Assembly: GCF_900116195.1 (NCBI RefSeq)
Contig: NZ_FOZW01000018.1
Location: forward strand, 17,036 to 81,035
Direction of reading: 5' to 3'
Length of the DNA stretch: 64,000 bases
Origin: Alloyangia pacifica
GTDB taxonomy: Bacteria; Pseudomonadota; Alphaproteobacteria; Rhodobacterales; Rhodobacteraceae
Positions 53,496-62,124 of the stretch are shown one piece after another; the first letter of the stretch is position 1; each line of letters begins with the position of its first letter. The position numbers were made by a program, and so were the translations under genes. The notes under the pieces are model-generated. The model was not told the DNA's origin and ran no database searches. It saw nothing but the letters and a program-made list of their open reading frames with translations.

Positions 53496-54319
53496 CCGAC
53501 CCCTTGATCGACCCCGCGGAGCTTGCCGAAATCCTCGACACCGCCGTGATCCTCGACGCGACCTACTACCTTCCGCCCGACCCCGAGCGGAGCCGCAACG
53601 ACGTGGCCTCCCTGCGCATTCCCGGCGCCGTCCTCTTCGAGATCGACGAGATCGCCGACACCTCCGCGCCGCTGGCGCACATGATGCCGGATGCCGAGCG
53701 CTTCGCAGAAGCGATGGCCGAGCTTGGCATCGACGGCAGCCGCCCGGTGGTGATCTACGACCGCAGCGGGATGCATTTCTCGGCACCGAGGGTCTGGTAT
53801 ACACTGAGCCTCTTCGGCGTCCCGGACGTGCGCGTCCTGAATGGTGGCCTCGCAGCGTGGCAGGCGGGCGGACATGAAACCGCCTCCGGCGCCTTGCCCG
53901 AGCCCGCGCCCGTCGCACGGCGGGGCTGGACACCGGACCTGTCGCGCGTCCTCGATGGCAAGGCCATGGCCGACACCGTTGCCCGCGGCGGCACTCCGAT
54001 CCTAGATGCGCGCCCCGAGGGCCGGTTCCACGGACGCGATCCCGAGCCGCGCGCGGGGCTCACCTCGGGCCACATGCCGGGCGCGAGCAGCCTGCCTTTC
54101 ACCGAGCTTACCGGTCCGGACGGGCGCTTTCTCGACGCCCCGGCCCTGCGGGAGAAGATCGGGGCCGGCCCCGCGAGCGGCACCATCGTGACCTGCGGAT
54201 CGGGCATGACCGCCTGCACGCTCGCGCTTGGCCTTGCGCGGATCGGGCGAGATGCCACCCTCTATGATGGCTCCTGGGCGGAGTGGGGAAGCGGGCTGCT
54301 TGGCCCGATCAACTCCTAA
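53492..54319 (+). CDS. Rhodanese-fold sulfurtransferase (3-mercaptopyruvate type)
   Basis: 275 residues with two rhodanese domains. The N-terminal one is inactive (YDRSGMHFSAPRV in the loop position) and the C-terminal one has the active-site loop CGSGMTA near residue 234. CGSG rather than CRKG favours 3-mercaptopyruvate sulfurtransferase over thiosulfate sulfurtransferase. It overlaps the FAD-oxidase gene by 4 bp and is last in the operon, so sulfur release from an oxidised thiol acid is a reasonable role. Confidence 0.9.
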   Translation: MTDPLIDPAELAEILDTAVILDATYYLPPDPERSRNDVASLRIPGAVLFEIDEIADTSAPLAHMMPDAERFAEAMAELGIDGSRPVVIYDRSGMHFSAPRVWYTLSLFGVPDVRVLNGGLAAWQAGGHETASGALPEPAPVARRGWTPDLSRVLDGKAMADTVARGGTPILDARPEGRFHGRDPEPRAGLTSGHMPGASSLPFTELTGPDGRFLDAPALREKIGAGPASGTIVTCGSGMTACTLALGLARIGRDATLYDGSWAEWGSGLLGPINS

Positions 54320-54332
54320 CACCCGCCCCGCT

Positions 54333-54364
54333 TGCAGCGCCCGTGCGCTTGCACGGGCGCTGCA
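54333..54364 (+). terminator. Terminator-like hairpin after the sulfurtransferase gene
   Basis: TGCAGCGCCCGTGC (54333-54346) pairs perfectly with GCACGGGCGCTGCA (54351-54364) around a GCTT loop: 14 bp, no T-run. It begins 13 bp after the stop codon and probably ends the tctC-to-sulfurtransferase operon. Confidence 0.7.
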
Positions 54365-54393
54365 CCCAATCCGGTCCCCGCGTGCGGAATTGA

Positions 54394-54447
54394 TTTGTCC
54401 CTTGTAGTTTTTGGTCTTATATGTACCAAAAACCATAAGTGGACAAA
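54394..54447. promoter_or_regulatory. Large nested dyad in front of the signal-less binding-protein gene
   Basis: Outer arms TTTGTCC (54394-54400) and GGACAAA (54441-54447) and inner arms GTTTTTGGT (54407-54415) and ACCAAAAAC (54425-54433) are each perfect inverted repeats about a shared centre. The remaining linkers are nearly symmetric as well. The 54-bp, AT-rich structure ends 4 bp before the start codon of the next gene, overlapping where its promoter or leader must be. It may bind two regulator dimers or fold in the mRNA leader. Confidence 0.7.
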
Positions 54448-54451
54448 GCCT

Positions 54452-55165
54452 ATGTCATTGGACCATTCCGCAAGCACCGCGCCCCTTCGCGTCGCCCTGA
54501 ACCATGGGAACTTCGTGTTGGTAGGTCGCGACGAAGATGGGCAGGCCAAGGGCATCAGCGTCGATCTTGCGCGCGCCTATGCGACCGCCCGCGGCCGCGA
54601 GGTCGTCTTTGTGGAATACAACCGTGCCGTCGACGTCTCTTCCTCCGCCAGCGATGACGAATGGGACGTCTGCTTCCTCGCGGTCGATCCCGAACGCGCC
54701 AAAACCATCGCCTTTACCGAGCCCTACGTGCGGATCGAGGGCAGCTATCTCGCGGGTCCGGTCTGTGAGGCAGCAGACGCAAATGCGCTCGTCGCCTCCG
54801 GTCAGCGCGTGGGCTCGGTGCGCGGGAGCGCCTATTCGCTGACGCTTCAGCGCAAGCCCGGTGCCGAGCATCTTCAGCTCTACGAAACGCTGCACCTGGC
54901 GCTTGAGGCGATGGACCGGGGCGAGGTCCGCGCCGCGGCTGGTATCCGCCAGGCCATGGAGCACGAAGCCAGCACCCGCCCCGGCAGTCGCGTGCTGACC
55001 CCGCCCTTCATGGAAATCCGCCAGGCCATGGCCATGCCGCAGGGACGCCCCGAGGCCTCGGCTGACCTGCAGGCCTTCCTGACGGAGGCGCTGCGCGACG
55101 GCACCGTCGGTGACATTCTCGAACGGCATGGCGTATCGCGCGACTGCGCGATCATCCCCAGTTGA
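54452..55165 (+). CDS. Solute-binding protein family 3-like protein without signal peptide
   Basis: 237 residues resembling periplasmic amino-acid-type binding proteins: LRVALNHGNFVLVGRDEDGQAKGISVD-like opening, DVCFLAVDPERAKTIAFTEPYV in the middle, GSVRGSAYSLTLQR at the second lobe. No hydrophobic signal sequence precedes the domain in any in-frame upstream extension, so it appears cytoplasmic. No permease or ATPase is adjacent; it stands alone behind a large dyad and converges with the abrB gene. It could be a soluble sensor or enzyme built on a binding-protein fold. Function unknown. Confidence 0.75.
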   Translation: MSLDHSASTAPLRVALNHGNFVLVGRDEDGQAKGISVDLARAYATARGREVVFVEYNRAVDVSSSASDDEWDVCFLAVDPERAKTIAFTEPYVRIEGSYLAGPVCEAADANALVASGQRVGSVRGSAYSLTLQRKPGAEHLQLYETLHLALEAMDRGEVRAAAGIRQAMEHEASTRPGSRVLTPPFMEIRQAMAMPQGRPEASADLQAFLTEALRDGTVGDILERHGVSRDCAIIPS

Positions 55166-55193
55166 TGCCATGCCCTGCGTCCGGGCTCACCGC

Positions 55194-56228
55194 TCAGCGG
55201 CTGGCCCGGCGCACCAGCGGGCTTGAGGCGCCCAGCGACAGCAGCACCCGCAGCACGTGGTGCAGCCCGACAAAGGCCACTTCCCGCCCCATGGCGATCG
55301 CGATCAGCGACATTTCCGCCAACCCTCCCGGCGCATAGGCCAGCATCAGCGACAGCCGGTCTGCGCCGATCCAGCCCGACATCAGCAGCGAAGCCGCCAC
55401 CGCCAGCGATATCTGCACGGCCACCACCGAGCACGCGGCCCCCGCCATGGCGGCGAGGCTGCGCAAGCTCAGTCCCAGAAAGCGCGCGCCGACGTTCATC
55501 CCGATCACCAGCTGGATCAGCGTCGAGACCGCGCCGGGAACGGCAAAGGCTGTCAGCCCCGACAGGTGCAGCGCCGCGCAGAGCACCAGCGGCACGAGGA
55601 TGAGCGGCGCGGGAATTCGCGTGTGCCGATCTGCCAAGACCCCCGCAAGGATGCAGGCGGCGAACCAGCCCCAATCCGGCAGCGTCATCGGTGGGTGCTC
55701 CGGAGCCGCGGCCCGGTCGATGGTAATTCCGAAGATCAGCGTCGCGAGGATCGGGATCGTCAGGATCGACAGCGCGATCCGCAGCGTGTGCACGATGGCC
55801 ACGCGGCGCTGATCCGCGCCCGCTTGCTCGCCCAGCAGGATCATCTCTGTGATGCCGCCGGGCATGGAGCAAAGCGTCGCCTCGACCCTCGAGAACCTCG
55901 CAACCCGCGACAGAAGCTGGAAATTGATCAGCCCGCCGAGCGCGATCACGATCAGCATGCAGAGCACCGAGGGCCACCATTGCGCCGCCCCGGTGATGAT
56001 GGCGGGCGTGACCGATGCGCCGAGCAGCGTACCGACTGAAGCCTTGACCCAAGGCACCAGTGGCCTGGGTTGCTCGGCGGGAAGTCTCAGGAAGGCCGCG
56101 GCGATCATCGTCAGCATTGCGCCCAGAAGCCAGCCAAGAGGGATGCCGACCCAGTCCAGCCCGGCCCCCGCGGCCCCGGCGACAAGCACCGTCACCGCGG
56201 TGCGGAGCAGTCCGGAGGGCAGCGTCAA
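55194..56228 (-). CDS. AbrB-family membrane protein
   Basis: 344 residues with about ten hydrophobic helices. The family duplication is plain: SMPGGITEMILLG (about 125-137) and YAPGGLAEMSLIA (about 300-312) are the paired PGG-x-x-EM motifs. A TTG start at 56228 is chosen because GGAGGG lies upstream and the next ATG falls inside the second helix. It is last in the operon tctC-tctB-tctA-aconitase-abrB, 34 bp after the aconitase. Members have been called regulators or ammonia-monooxygenase-like without proof; a transport or export role linked to tricarboxylates is inference. Confidence 0.82.
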   Translation of the reverse strand: MTLPSGLLRTAVTVLVAGAAGAGLDWVGIPLGWLLGAMLTMIAAAFLRLPAEQPRPLVPWVKASVGTLLGASVTPAIITGAAQWWPSVLCMLIVIALGGLINFQLLSRVARFSRVEATLCSMPGGITEMILLGEQAGADQRRVAIVHTLRIALSILTIPILATLIFGITIDRAAAPEHPPMTLPDWGWFAACILAGVLADRHTRIPAPLILVPLVLCAALHLSGLTAFAVPGAVSTLIQLVIGMNVGARFLGLSLRSLAAMAGAACSVVAVQISLAVAASLLMSGWIGADRLSLMLAYAPGGLAEMSLIAIAMGREVAFVGLHHVLRVLLSLGASSPLVRRASR

Positions 56229-56262
56229 AACCGCGCCCTCCGTTCAGGTCCCGCGGCTCGGC

Positions 56263-58872
56263 TCATGCCGAGAGACTGTCGCCGGTCCGGCTCAGTTGTT
56301 CGGCAAGGATTTTCGGCAGCACGCCGCCGGCCCGCAGGGTCTCGATCTCCTGCTCGGTCTCCACCGCCACGCGGCCTTCGATCCGGCGGACGAGGTCGCC
56401 GCGGGTCACCACCACCTCGGTCTTCTGCCGAGGCTGAAGGCCGCCCGCCTCCACGCAGAGCGAGACCTCGTCGGCGAGCTGCAGTCCGCCCTCGCTGGGG
56501 ATGAACCCGTCGGTGATCTCGATCGGCAGGATGCCCATCCCGATCAGGTTGGTGCGGTGAATGCGTTCGAAGCTACGGGCGATCACCGCGCGGACACCGA
56601 GAAGCGCCGCGCCCTTGGCGGCCCAGTCGCGGCTTGAGCCCATGCCGTAGCGCTCGCCCGCGAAGATCACCACGGGAGTGCCCTCGTCCTCGAAACGCTC
56701 GGCGGCCTCATGCAGCTTCAGCACCTCGCCCGTTTCGCCCCGCAGATGCGCCGGGGGCAGATCTGGGTTGAGATGGTTGATCGCCGAGCGGTTGGTGAAG
56801 AGCCCGCGCAGCATCACCTCCCAGTTGCCTCGATAGCTGGCGTAGACGTTGAGGTTCTTGGGGTCGCCGCCGCGCTCGATGAGCCAAGTGCCGGCGGCGC
56901 TTTCCGGGTCAATCCAGCCCGCGGGCGAGATGTGGTCGGTGGTCATGTCATCGCCGAGCACCAGCAGCGGTCGGGCCTTGAGCGCGCCGAGCGCCGTGGT
57001 GCTGGCGGCACGGGCGAATTTCGGACGGCGCAGGTTGCGCGACTCCGGATCCCAGGGGAAGCGGTTCGTGGCCGGCGCGGGCAGCGCAGCCCAGTCGCGG
57101 TTGTCGAGCGCTTCGCGGAAGTCGGCGTGAACGTCCTCGGCACGGAAAGCCCGCTCCATGGCGGACTCGATCTCCTCTGCGCGCGGCCAGAGGTCGGAGA
57201 GGTAGACCGGAGCGCCCGACGCATCATGCCCCAGCGGATCACGGGTGATGTCGGCGCGCAGGTGTCCGAGCAGCGCAAAGGCCACCACCATCGGCGGCGA
57301 GGCCAGGAAGCCAAGGTCGAGCTTGGCGTGCACCCGGCCCGGGAAATTGCGGTTGCCCGAAAGCACCGCGGCCACCGCCTTGCCCTCGGCGAGCGCGTCC
57401 TCGACCGCCTCGGGCAGCGGGCCGGAGTTGCCGATGCATGTGGTGCAGCCAAAGCCGACGATGCCGAAGCCCACGGCCTCGAGGCCGCTCAGCAGGCCCG
57501 CGCGCGCCAGATAGCTGGTGGCCGAGGGCGATCCCGGGGCCAGCGAGGTCTTGACCCAAGGCGCGGGGCTCAGGCCGCGCTCTTGTGCCTTGCAGGCCAG
57601 CAGACCGGCGGCGATCAGTAGGCGCGGGTCCGAGGTGTTTGTGCAGCTGGTGATCGCCGCGACGCCGATGCCGCCGTCCGGCAGCTCGGCGGGGCGCTCT
57701 GCCAGTGCGGGTAGATCGCGCCCCACGGCCGTCTCCACCGCCTCGCGGGCAGCGCGGGCGGGCAGACTGTCCTGCGGGCGGCGCGGACCGGCGAGCGTCG
57801 GCTCGAGCGTGCCCAGATCGAGCGCAATCTGCCGGTCGAAATGCGGCGCGGCCTCGGGGTCGAACCACAGGCCCATGGCGCGGAAAGCGGGCTCGATGGC
57901 TGCGGTCAGCGCCTCGGGACGGCCGGTGCGCTTGAGGTAGGAGACCGAGTTGGCATCGGCGGGGAAAAAGCCGGTCGTGGCGCCGTACTCGGGTGCCATG
58001 TTGGCGATCACCGCGCGGTCATCTGCGGACAGTGTCGTCACGCCCGGCCCGTAGAATTCCACATAGGCGGCGGTGACGTCGAGCACGCGCAAGCGGTGGG
58101 TCAGCTCGAGCGCGAGGTCGGTGGAGGTCACGCCCTCCGGCAGGCGGCCATCGAGCCGCACGCCGATCACCTCGGGCATCGCCAACGAGACGGTCTGGCC
58201 GAACATCACGCTTTCCGCCTCGAGCCCGCCGATCCCCCAGCCGAGCACGCCGATGCCGTTGATCATCGGCGTATGGCTGTCGGTGCCAAGCATCATGTCG
58301 GGATGGGCGCGGCCATCGGTGCCGATCTCCAGCAGCGTGGCGTATTGTTCGAGGTTGAGCGTGTGCATGATGCCGGTGCCCGGCGGGTTCACATGCACCG
58401 TCTCCATCACCTCCGAGGCCCACTTCATGAAGCTGTAGCGCTCGGCGTTGCGGGCGATCTCGTTGCGCAGGTTGACCTGCGGCGCGCCGGCGCGGGCGAA
58501 GACGTCCACCGCCAGTGAGTGATCGACCGACACTTCGACCGGCAGCGAGGGTGCCAGCACCGAAGGGTCCGCCCCCGCCTCGGCCAGCGCATCGCGCAGC
58601 CCGGCAATATCGGCCAGCGCCGGGGTGCAAGTGGTGTCATGCATCAGCAGCCGGTTGGGCCGGTACATGAGTTCGAACCCTGTGTCCTCGCCGCGCAGCT
58701 TCTGCTCGAGTGCCTGGCGCAGCTCGTCGGCATCGCCCCCGCAGCGCAGGTGGTTTTCCGCCAGCAGGCGCAGCACATGGGGCAGCCGTTCGAGCAGACC
58801 GCCAAGGATTTCGGGCAAATCGGTCACCGCCAGCGATGCGCCGGAGGTCTGGACGGAGCGGGAGGCCACCAT
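56263..58872 (-). CDS. Aconitase family hydratase (AcnA-like, cluster-specific)
   Basis: 869 residues. [4Fe-4S] ligands are in ITSCTNTSDP and GFGCTTCIGNSGP; active-site segments HSLAVD, TDSHTPMING and the swivel-domain YGMGSSRDWAAKG with RSFERIHRTNLIGMG are present. It dehydrates and rehydrates a tricarboxylate. It lies between a TctCBA importer and abrB, so it is probably a dedicated enzyme for an imported tricarboxylate (citrate, isocitrate, aconitate or a methylated analogue) and not the housekeeping aconitase. Start MVASRS at 58872 is preferred, with AGGAC upstream; the 19-codon extension has no support. Confidence 0.9.
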   Translation of the reverse strand: MVASRSVQTSGASLAVTDLPEILGGLLERLPHVLRLLAENHLRCGGDADELRQALEQKLRGEDTGFELMYRPNRLLMHDTTCTPALADIAGLRDALAEAGADPSVLAPSLPVEVSVDHSLAVDVFARAGAPQVNLRNEIARNAERYSFMKWASEVMETVHVNPPGTGIMHTLNLEQYATLLEIGTDGRAHPDMMLGTDSHTPMINGIGVLGWGIGGLEAESVMFGQTVSLAMPEVIGVRLDGRLPEGVTSTDLALELTHRLRVLDVTAAYVEFYGPGVTTLSADDRAVIANMAPEYGATTGFFPADANSVSYLKRTGRPEALTAAIEPAFRAMGLWFDPEAAPHFDRQIALDLGTLEPTLAGPRRPQDSLPARAAREAVETAVGRDLPALAERPAELPDGGIGVAAITSCTNTSDPRLLIAAGLLACKAQERGLSPAPWVKTSLAPGSPSATSYLARAGLLSGLEAVGFGIVGFGCTTCIGNSGPLPEAVEDALAEGKAVAAVLSGNRNFPGRVHAKLDLGFLASPPMVVAFALLGHLRADITRDPLGHDASGAPVYLSDLWPRAEEIESAMERAFRAEDVHADFREALDNRDWAALPAPATNRFPWDPESRNLRRPKFARAASTTALGALKARPLLVLGDDMTTDHISPAGWIDPESAAGTWLIERGGDPKNLNVYASYRGNWEVMLRGLFTNRSAINHLNPDLPPAHLRGETGEVLKLHEAAERFEDEGTPVVIFAGERYGMGSSRDWAAKGAALLGVRAVIARSFERIHRTNLIGMGILPIEITDGFIPSEGGLQLADEVSLCVEAGGLQPRQKTEVVVTRGDLVRRIEGRVAVETEQEIETLRAGGVLPKILAEQLSRTGDSLSA

Positions 58873-58977
58873 GTCAGGGTCCTTGAATCTTGGTCCGGCC
58901 TTGCGCCGGTCGTTGGAATTGCCCGGCACTCTGGCCGGGAGGCACGGGGCGCTGCCACGCCCCGTGCTAAGTTCGGA

Positions 58978-60516
58978 TCAGTCGCCGACGGCGATCTCGT
59001 CGCTCTCTTCGGCGATCGCCTTCTTCACCTTGCGGCCAAAGACCATCGGCGCAACGAAGCCGATGATGGCCAGAACCCAGAGAGTGATCGCGAGCGGGCT
59101 GCCGACAAGGGTCAGCCAGTCGCCGTCCGACAGGGTCATGGCGCGGCGCAGGTTCACTTCCATCTCGTTGCCGAGCAGGATGCCAAGGATGATCGGCACC
59201 AGCGGAATGTCGAGCTTGCGGAACAGCCAGCCGACGACACCGAAGAGCACCATCAGGATCAGATCGAAGGACGAGCCCGAGATGCCGTAGATGCCGACAA
59301 AGCTGACCATCGCCACCAGCGGCATCAGGATGTGCACCGGCACCAGCAGCACGCGGCTGAACAGACCCACCAGCGGGATGTTGAGGATCAGCAGCATCAC
59401 GTTGGCGATGAACAGCGCCGCGATCAGGCCCCAGACCACGTCGGGGTTCTGCGAGAAGAGCAGCGGGCCGGGTGTGATGTTGAGCGAGAGCAGCACCGCG
59501 AGCAGCACGGCCGTGGTGCCCGAGCCCGGCACACCCAGCGCCAGCATCGGCACAAGCGCACCACCGGCTGCGGCGTTGTTGCCGACCTCGGGAGCCGCGA
59601 CGCCGCGCGGGTCCCCCTTGCCGAAGGTCTTGCCGCTGGGATCGACGATCTGCTTTTCGACCGAGTACGACAGGAACGAGCCCAGCGAGGCCCCTGCCCC
59701 GGGCAGCACGCCCGACAGGAAGCCGATGATCGTGCTGCGCCCGAAGGTCGGGATACAGCTGCGGATCATGCTCCACGGCGCGACGATCCGGCCGATCTTG
59801 CCAATGCTCTCATCCTTGTTGGCATCGCTGCCACGGTGCTCGAGGAAGACGAAGACCTCGGAGAGCGCGAAGAGGCCCACGATGGCGATCAGGAAGTCGA
59901 TGCCGTCGAAGAGGTGCACTTCGCCGAAGGTGAAGCGCTGCACGCCGGTCTGCGTGTCGACGCCGATCATCGCGATCGCAAGGCCGAAGGCGGCGGCGAA
60001 AGCGGCCTTGGCCTGGTTGGTCGACGAGATGCCGCCGAGAGTGGCAAAGGCGATGGTGAACAGCGCGAAGTATTCCGCCGGTCCAAAGAGCAGCGCGATC
60101 TTCACCAGCTGCGGCGCCAGCAGCGCGAGGCCAAAGGTCGCGGCGATGGCGCCGATGAACGACGCGATGCCCGAAAGCGACAGCGCTTCGCCCGCCATGC
60201 CCTTGCGGGCCATCGGGTAGCCGTCGAGACAGGTCATCATCGCCGGCTCGTCACCGGGGATGTTGAGCAGGATCGAGCTGATCCGCCCGCCGTACATGGC
60301 GCCGTAGTAGACCGAGGTCATCAGGATCAGCGAGGGCAGCGGCCCAAGCCCGATCGAGAAGGCGATGGGGATGAGGATCGCGACGCCGTTGGCCGGACCG
60401 AGGCCCGGAAGCGCGCCCATCATCGTTCCTAGGAAAGCGCCAAGCAGCGCAATCCCGAGGTTGGAGAAGGTGAGGGCGGCGTCGAAACCGACGCCGAGAG
60501 ACGAAAGAAATTCCAT
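58978..60516 (-). CDS. tctA: TTT transporter large subunit TctA (system 4)
   Basis: 512 residues. GALPGLGPANGVAILIP and YYGAMYGGRISSILLNIPGDEPA are nearly identical to system 1, and the second half carries LPGAGASLGSFLSYSVEKQI and APEVGNNAAAGGALVPML. It starts 9 bp after tctB. System 1 and system 4 TctA are clearly paralogues. Confidence 0.95.
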   Translation of the reverse strand: MEFLSSLGVGFDAALTFSNLGIALLGAFLGTMMGALPGLGPANGVAILIPIAFSIGLGPLPSLILMTSVYYGAMYGGRISSILLNIPGDEPAMMTCLDGYPMARKGMAGEALSLSGIASFIGAIAATFGLALLAPQLVKIALLFGPAEYFALFTIAFATLGGISSTNQAKAAFAAAFGLAIAMIGVDTQTGVQRFTFGEVHLFDGIDFLIAIVGLFALSEVFVFLEHRGSDANKDESIGKIGRIVAPWSMIRSCIPTFGRSTIIGFLSGVLPGAGASLGSFLSYSVEKQIVDPSGKTFGKGDPRGVAAPEVGNNAAAGGALVPMLALGVPGSGTTAVLLAVLLSLNITPGPLLFSQNPDVVWGLIAALFIANVMLLILNIPLVGLFSRVLLVPVHILMPLVAMVSFVGIYGISGSSFDLILMVLFGVVGWLFRKLDIPLVPIILGILLGNEMEVNLRRAMTLSDGDWLTLVGSPLAITLWVLAIIGFVAPMVFGRKVKKAIAEESDEIAVGD

Positions 60517-60525
60517 GTGCTGACC

Positions 60526-60957
60526 TCAGATGCCGAGCGGACCCACGGCCAGCGAGAGGCCGAGCACGAGTTTGAAGACGACCCAGATGCCGATCGAGAG
60601 ACCAACACCGGTCAGCACGGCACCGACGGGCGTGCCGCCAAGGCGCCAGCTCATGTAGCCGGCCGCGAGTGCGGTGCAGATCAGGAAGCCCAGCTTGGGC
60701 AGCAGGATCGCGTAGAGCAGGCAGACCGCAATGGCGAAGCCGATTTCGGCCAGCCGGTTCAGCGAGGGCCAGACCGGCTCGGGGTCGGGCCGGAAGATGA
60801 ACCAGACCGAGCAGATCGCGATGATCACGCCGATGATGATGGGGAAGGTGGCGGGGCCGACAACATCGGCCATGAAGCTTTCGGGAATGATCGTGGCAGC
60901 CCAGATGTAGAAGGCAGCTAGGGCAAGCCCGATTCCCCCCATGATGCGATCGCTCAT
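60526..60957 (-). CDS. tctB: TTT transporter small membrane subunit TctB (system 4)
   Basis: 143 residues, four hydrophobic helices, with the typical GPATFPIIIGVII segment after helix 1. Identified by size, topology and place between tctC and tctA. Confidence 0.9.
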   Translation of the reverse strand: MSDRIMGGIGLALAAFYIWAATIIPESFMADVVGPATFPIIIGVIIAICSVWFIFRPDPEPVWPSLNRLAEIGFAIAVCLLYAILLPKLGFLICTALAAGYMSWRLGGTPVGAVLTGVGLSIGIWVVFKLVLGLSLAVGPLGI

Positions 60958-60982
60958 GCGGTATCCTCTCGTGGTGAGGGGC

Positions 60983-61004
60983 GGCCGGAGATCACTCCCC
61001 GGCC
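60983..61004 (-). other. Hairpin between tctC and tctB (system 4)
   Basis: GGCCGGAG (60983-60990) pairs with CTCC and CCGGCC-type sequence (60995-61004) around an ATCA loop, with a two-base bulge. As with dctP and the system 2 tctC, it lies immediately downstream of the binding-protein gene. Confidence 0.45.
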
Positions 61005-61014
61005 TGCCGATGAT

Positions 61015-61986
61015 TTACTGGATGAGACCGATTTCCTTGGAGAGCGCGCGGATCTCGGCGACGTTCTCTTTCACGAATTCCTCGGCGTCGGCCCCGAAGA
61101 GGTCGAGCGGCTCGATGCCCTGATCCGCGCGGATCTTCTGGAACTCTTCCGAGGCGACCATCTTCTGGATCATCTGGTTCCAGGATTCGTAGGTCTCGTC
61201 CGAGATGCCCTTGGGCACGTAGAGACCGCGCCAGTTCGGGCCGGTCACGTCGTAGCCCTGCTCGATGGCGGTGGGGTACTGGTCGAATTGCGCAAGGCGC
61301 TCGGGCGAGAGCACCGCGACGATGCGGATGTCACCTGCCTCGACGAAGCCGCGCACTTCCGAGAAGTCGCCGGAGAAGGCGGTGATCGAGCCGCCGAGAA
61401 CCTGGGTCATGGCCTCGCCGCCACCCGAGAAGGCAACGTATTTGACCTGACGCACGTCCTCGAGCTCGGCGACCTTGGCCAGCTTCAGAATCTTCAGGTG
61501 GTCATAGCCGCCGACCGCGGAGCCACCGGCAAAGGACACCGAACGCGGGTCGGCTTTCATCTTCTCGACCAGTTCGGGCAGGTCGTCGATCTCGCTGTCG
61601 GCCGCCACGGCGATCACGCCATATTCCGCGCCGAAGGAGGCGAGCCAGCGCACGTCATCCTCGTCCGCGCCGGGGAAGGCGCCCTGTGCGAGGCGGGTGG
61701 TGGTGCCGTTCGAGGCCGCGATCAGCAGCTTCTCGTCTTCGTTGCGCTTGGAGACGACGTGGGCATAGGCCACCCCGCCACCGCCGCCGGTCATGTTGGT
61801 GACCTGCATGGTGCCGTCGATCAGATCCTCGTTGCGCAGGACCTTTGCCACGGTGCGGCAGATGAAGTCCCAGCCACCACCCGGCGCGGCCGGTGCGATG
61901 CATTCGGTGTTCGAGGGCTTGTCCTGCGCGAAGGCAGGGACGGCGACAACCGCAGCCAGGATGGCTGCTCCAAAGGTACGATACAC
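61015..61986 (-). CDS. tctC: TTT transporter substrate-binding protein TctC (system 4)
   Basis: 323 residues; signal peptide MYRTFGAAILAAVVAVPAFA. The mature start reaches CIAPAAPGGGWDFICR, the tricarboxylate-type pattern shared with system 1. A GTG start at 61986 is supported by GGGAGGAG 7 bp upstream. It is first in the operon with tctB, tctA, aconitase and abrB, so the ligand is probably a tricarboxylate. Confidence 0.93.
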   Translation of the reverse strand: MYRTFGAAILAAVVAVPAFAQDKPSNTECIAPAAPGGGWDFICRTVAKVLRNEDLIDGTMQVTNMTGGGGGVAYAHVVSKRNEDEKLLIAASNGTTTRLAQGAFPGADEDDVRWLASFGAEYGVIAVAADSEIDDLPELVEKMKADPRSVSFAGGSAVGGYDHLKILKLAKVAELEDVRQVKYVAFSGGGEAMTQVLGGSITAFSGDFSEVRGFVEAGDIRIVAVLSPERLAQFDQYPTAIEQGYDVTGPNWRGLYVPKGISDETYESWNQMIQKMVASEEFQKIRADQGIEPLDLFGADAEEFVKENVAEIRALSKEIGLIQ

Positions 61987-62124
61987 GATTGGCTCCTCCC
62001 AAAGATTGTGTGCGACTCTGTTTGGACTTTCGTGTGCTAAAATGCAATCCTTTTTCCAACGTGCCCGGATCTTGCCGATCCCGCAGTTGCCGCGCTATCT
62101 GATTTCGGTGGAGGACCCGAGCCC

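Noticed and set aside
58655..58680. GAGTTCGAACCC inside the aconitase gene as a tRNA T-arm
   Set aside because: No matching acceptor or anticodon arms nearby and it lies inside conserved coding sequence.
58519..60432. A 637-codon plus-strand frame opposite aconitase and tctA of system 4
   Set aside because: The antisense strand encodes two well-supported proteins; this frame has charged low-complexity sequence and no ribosome site.
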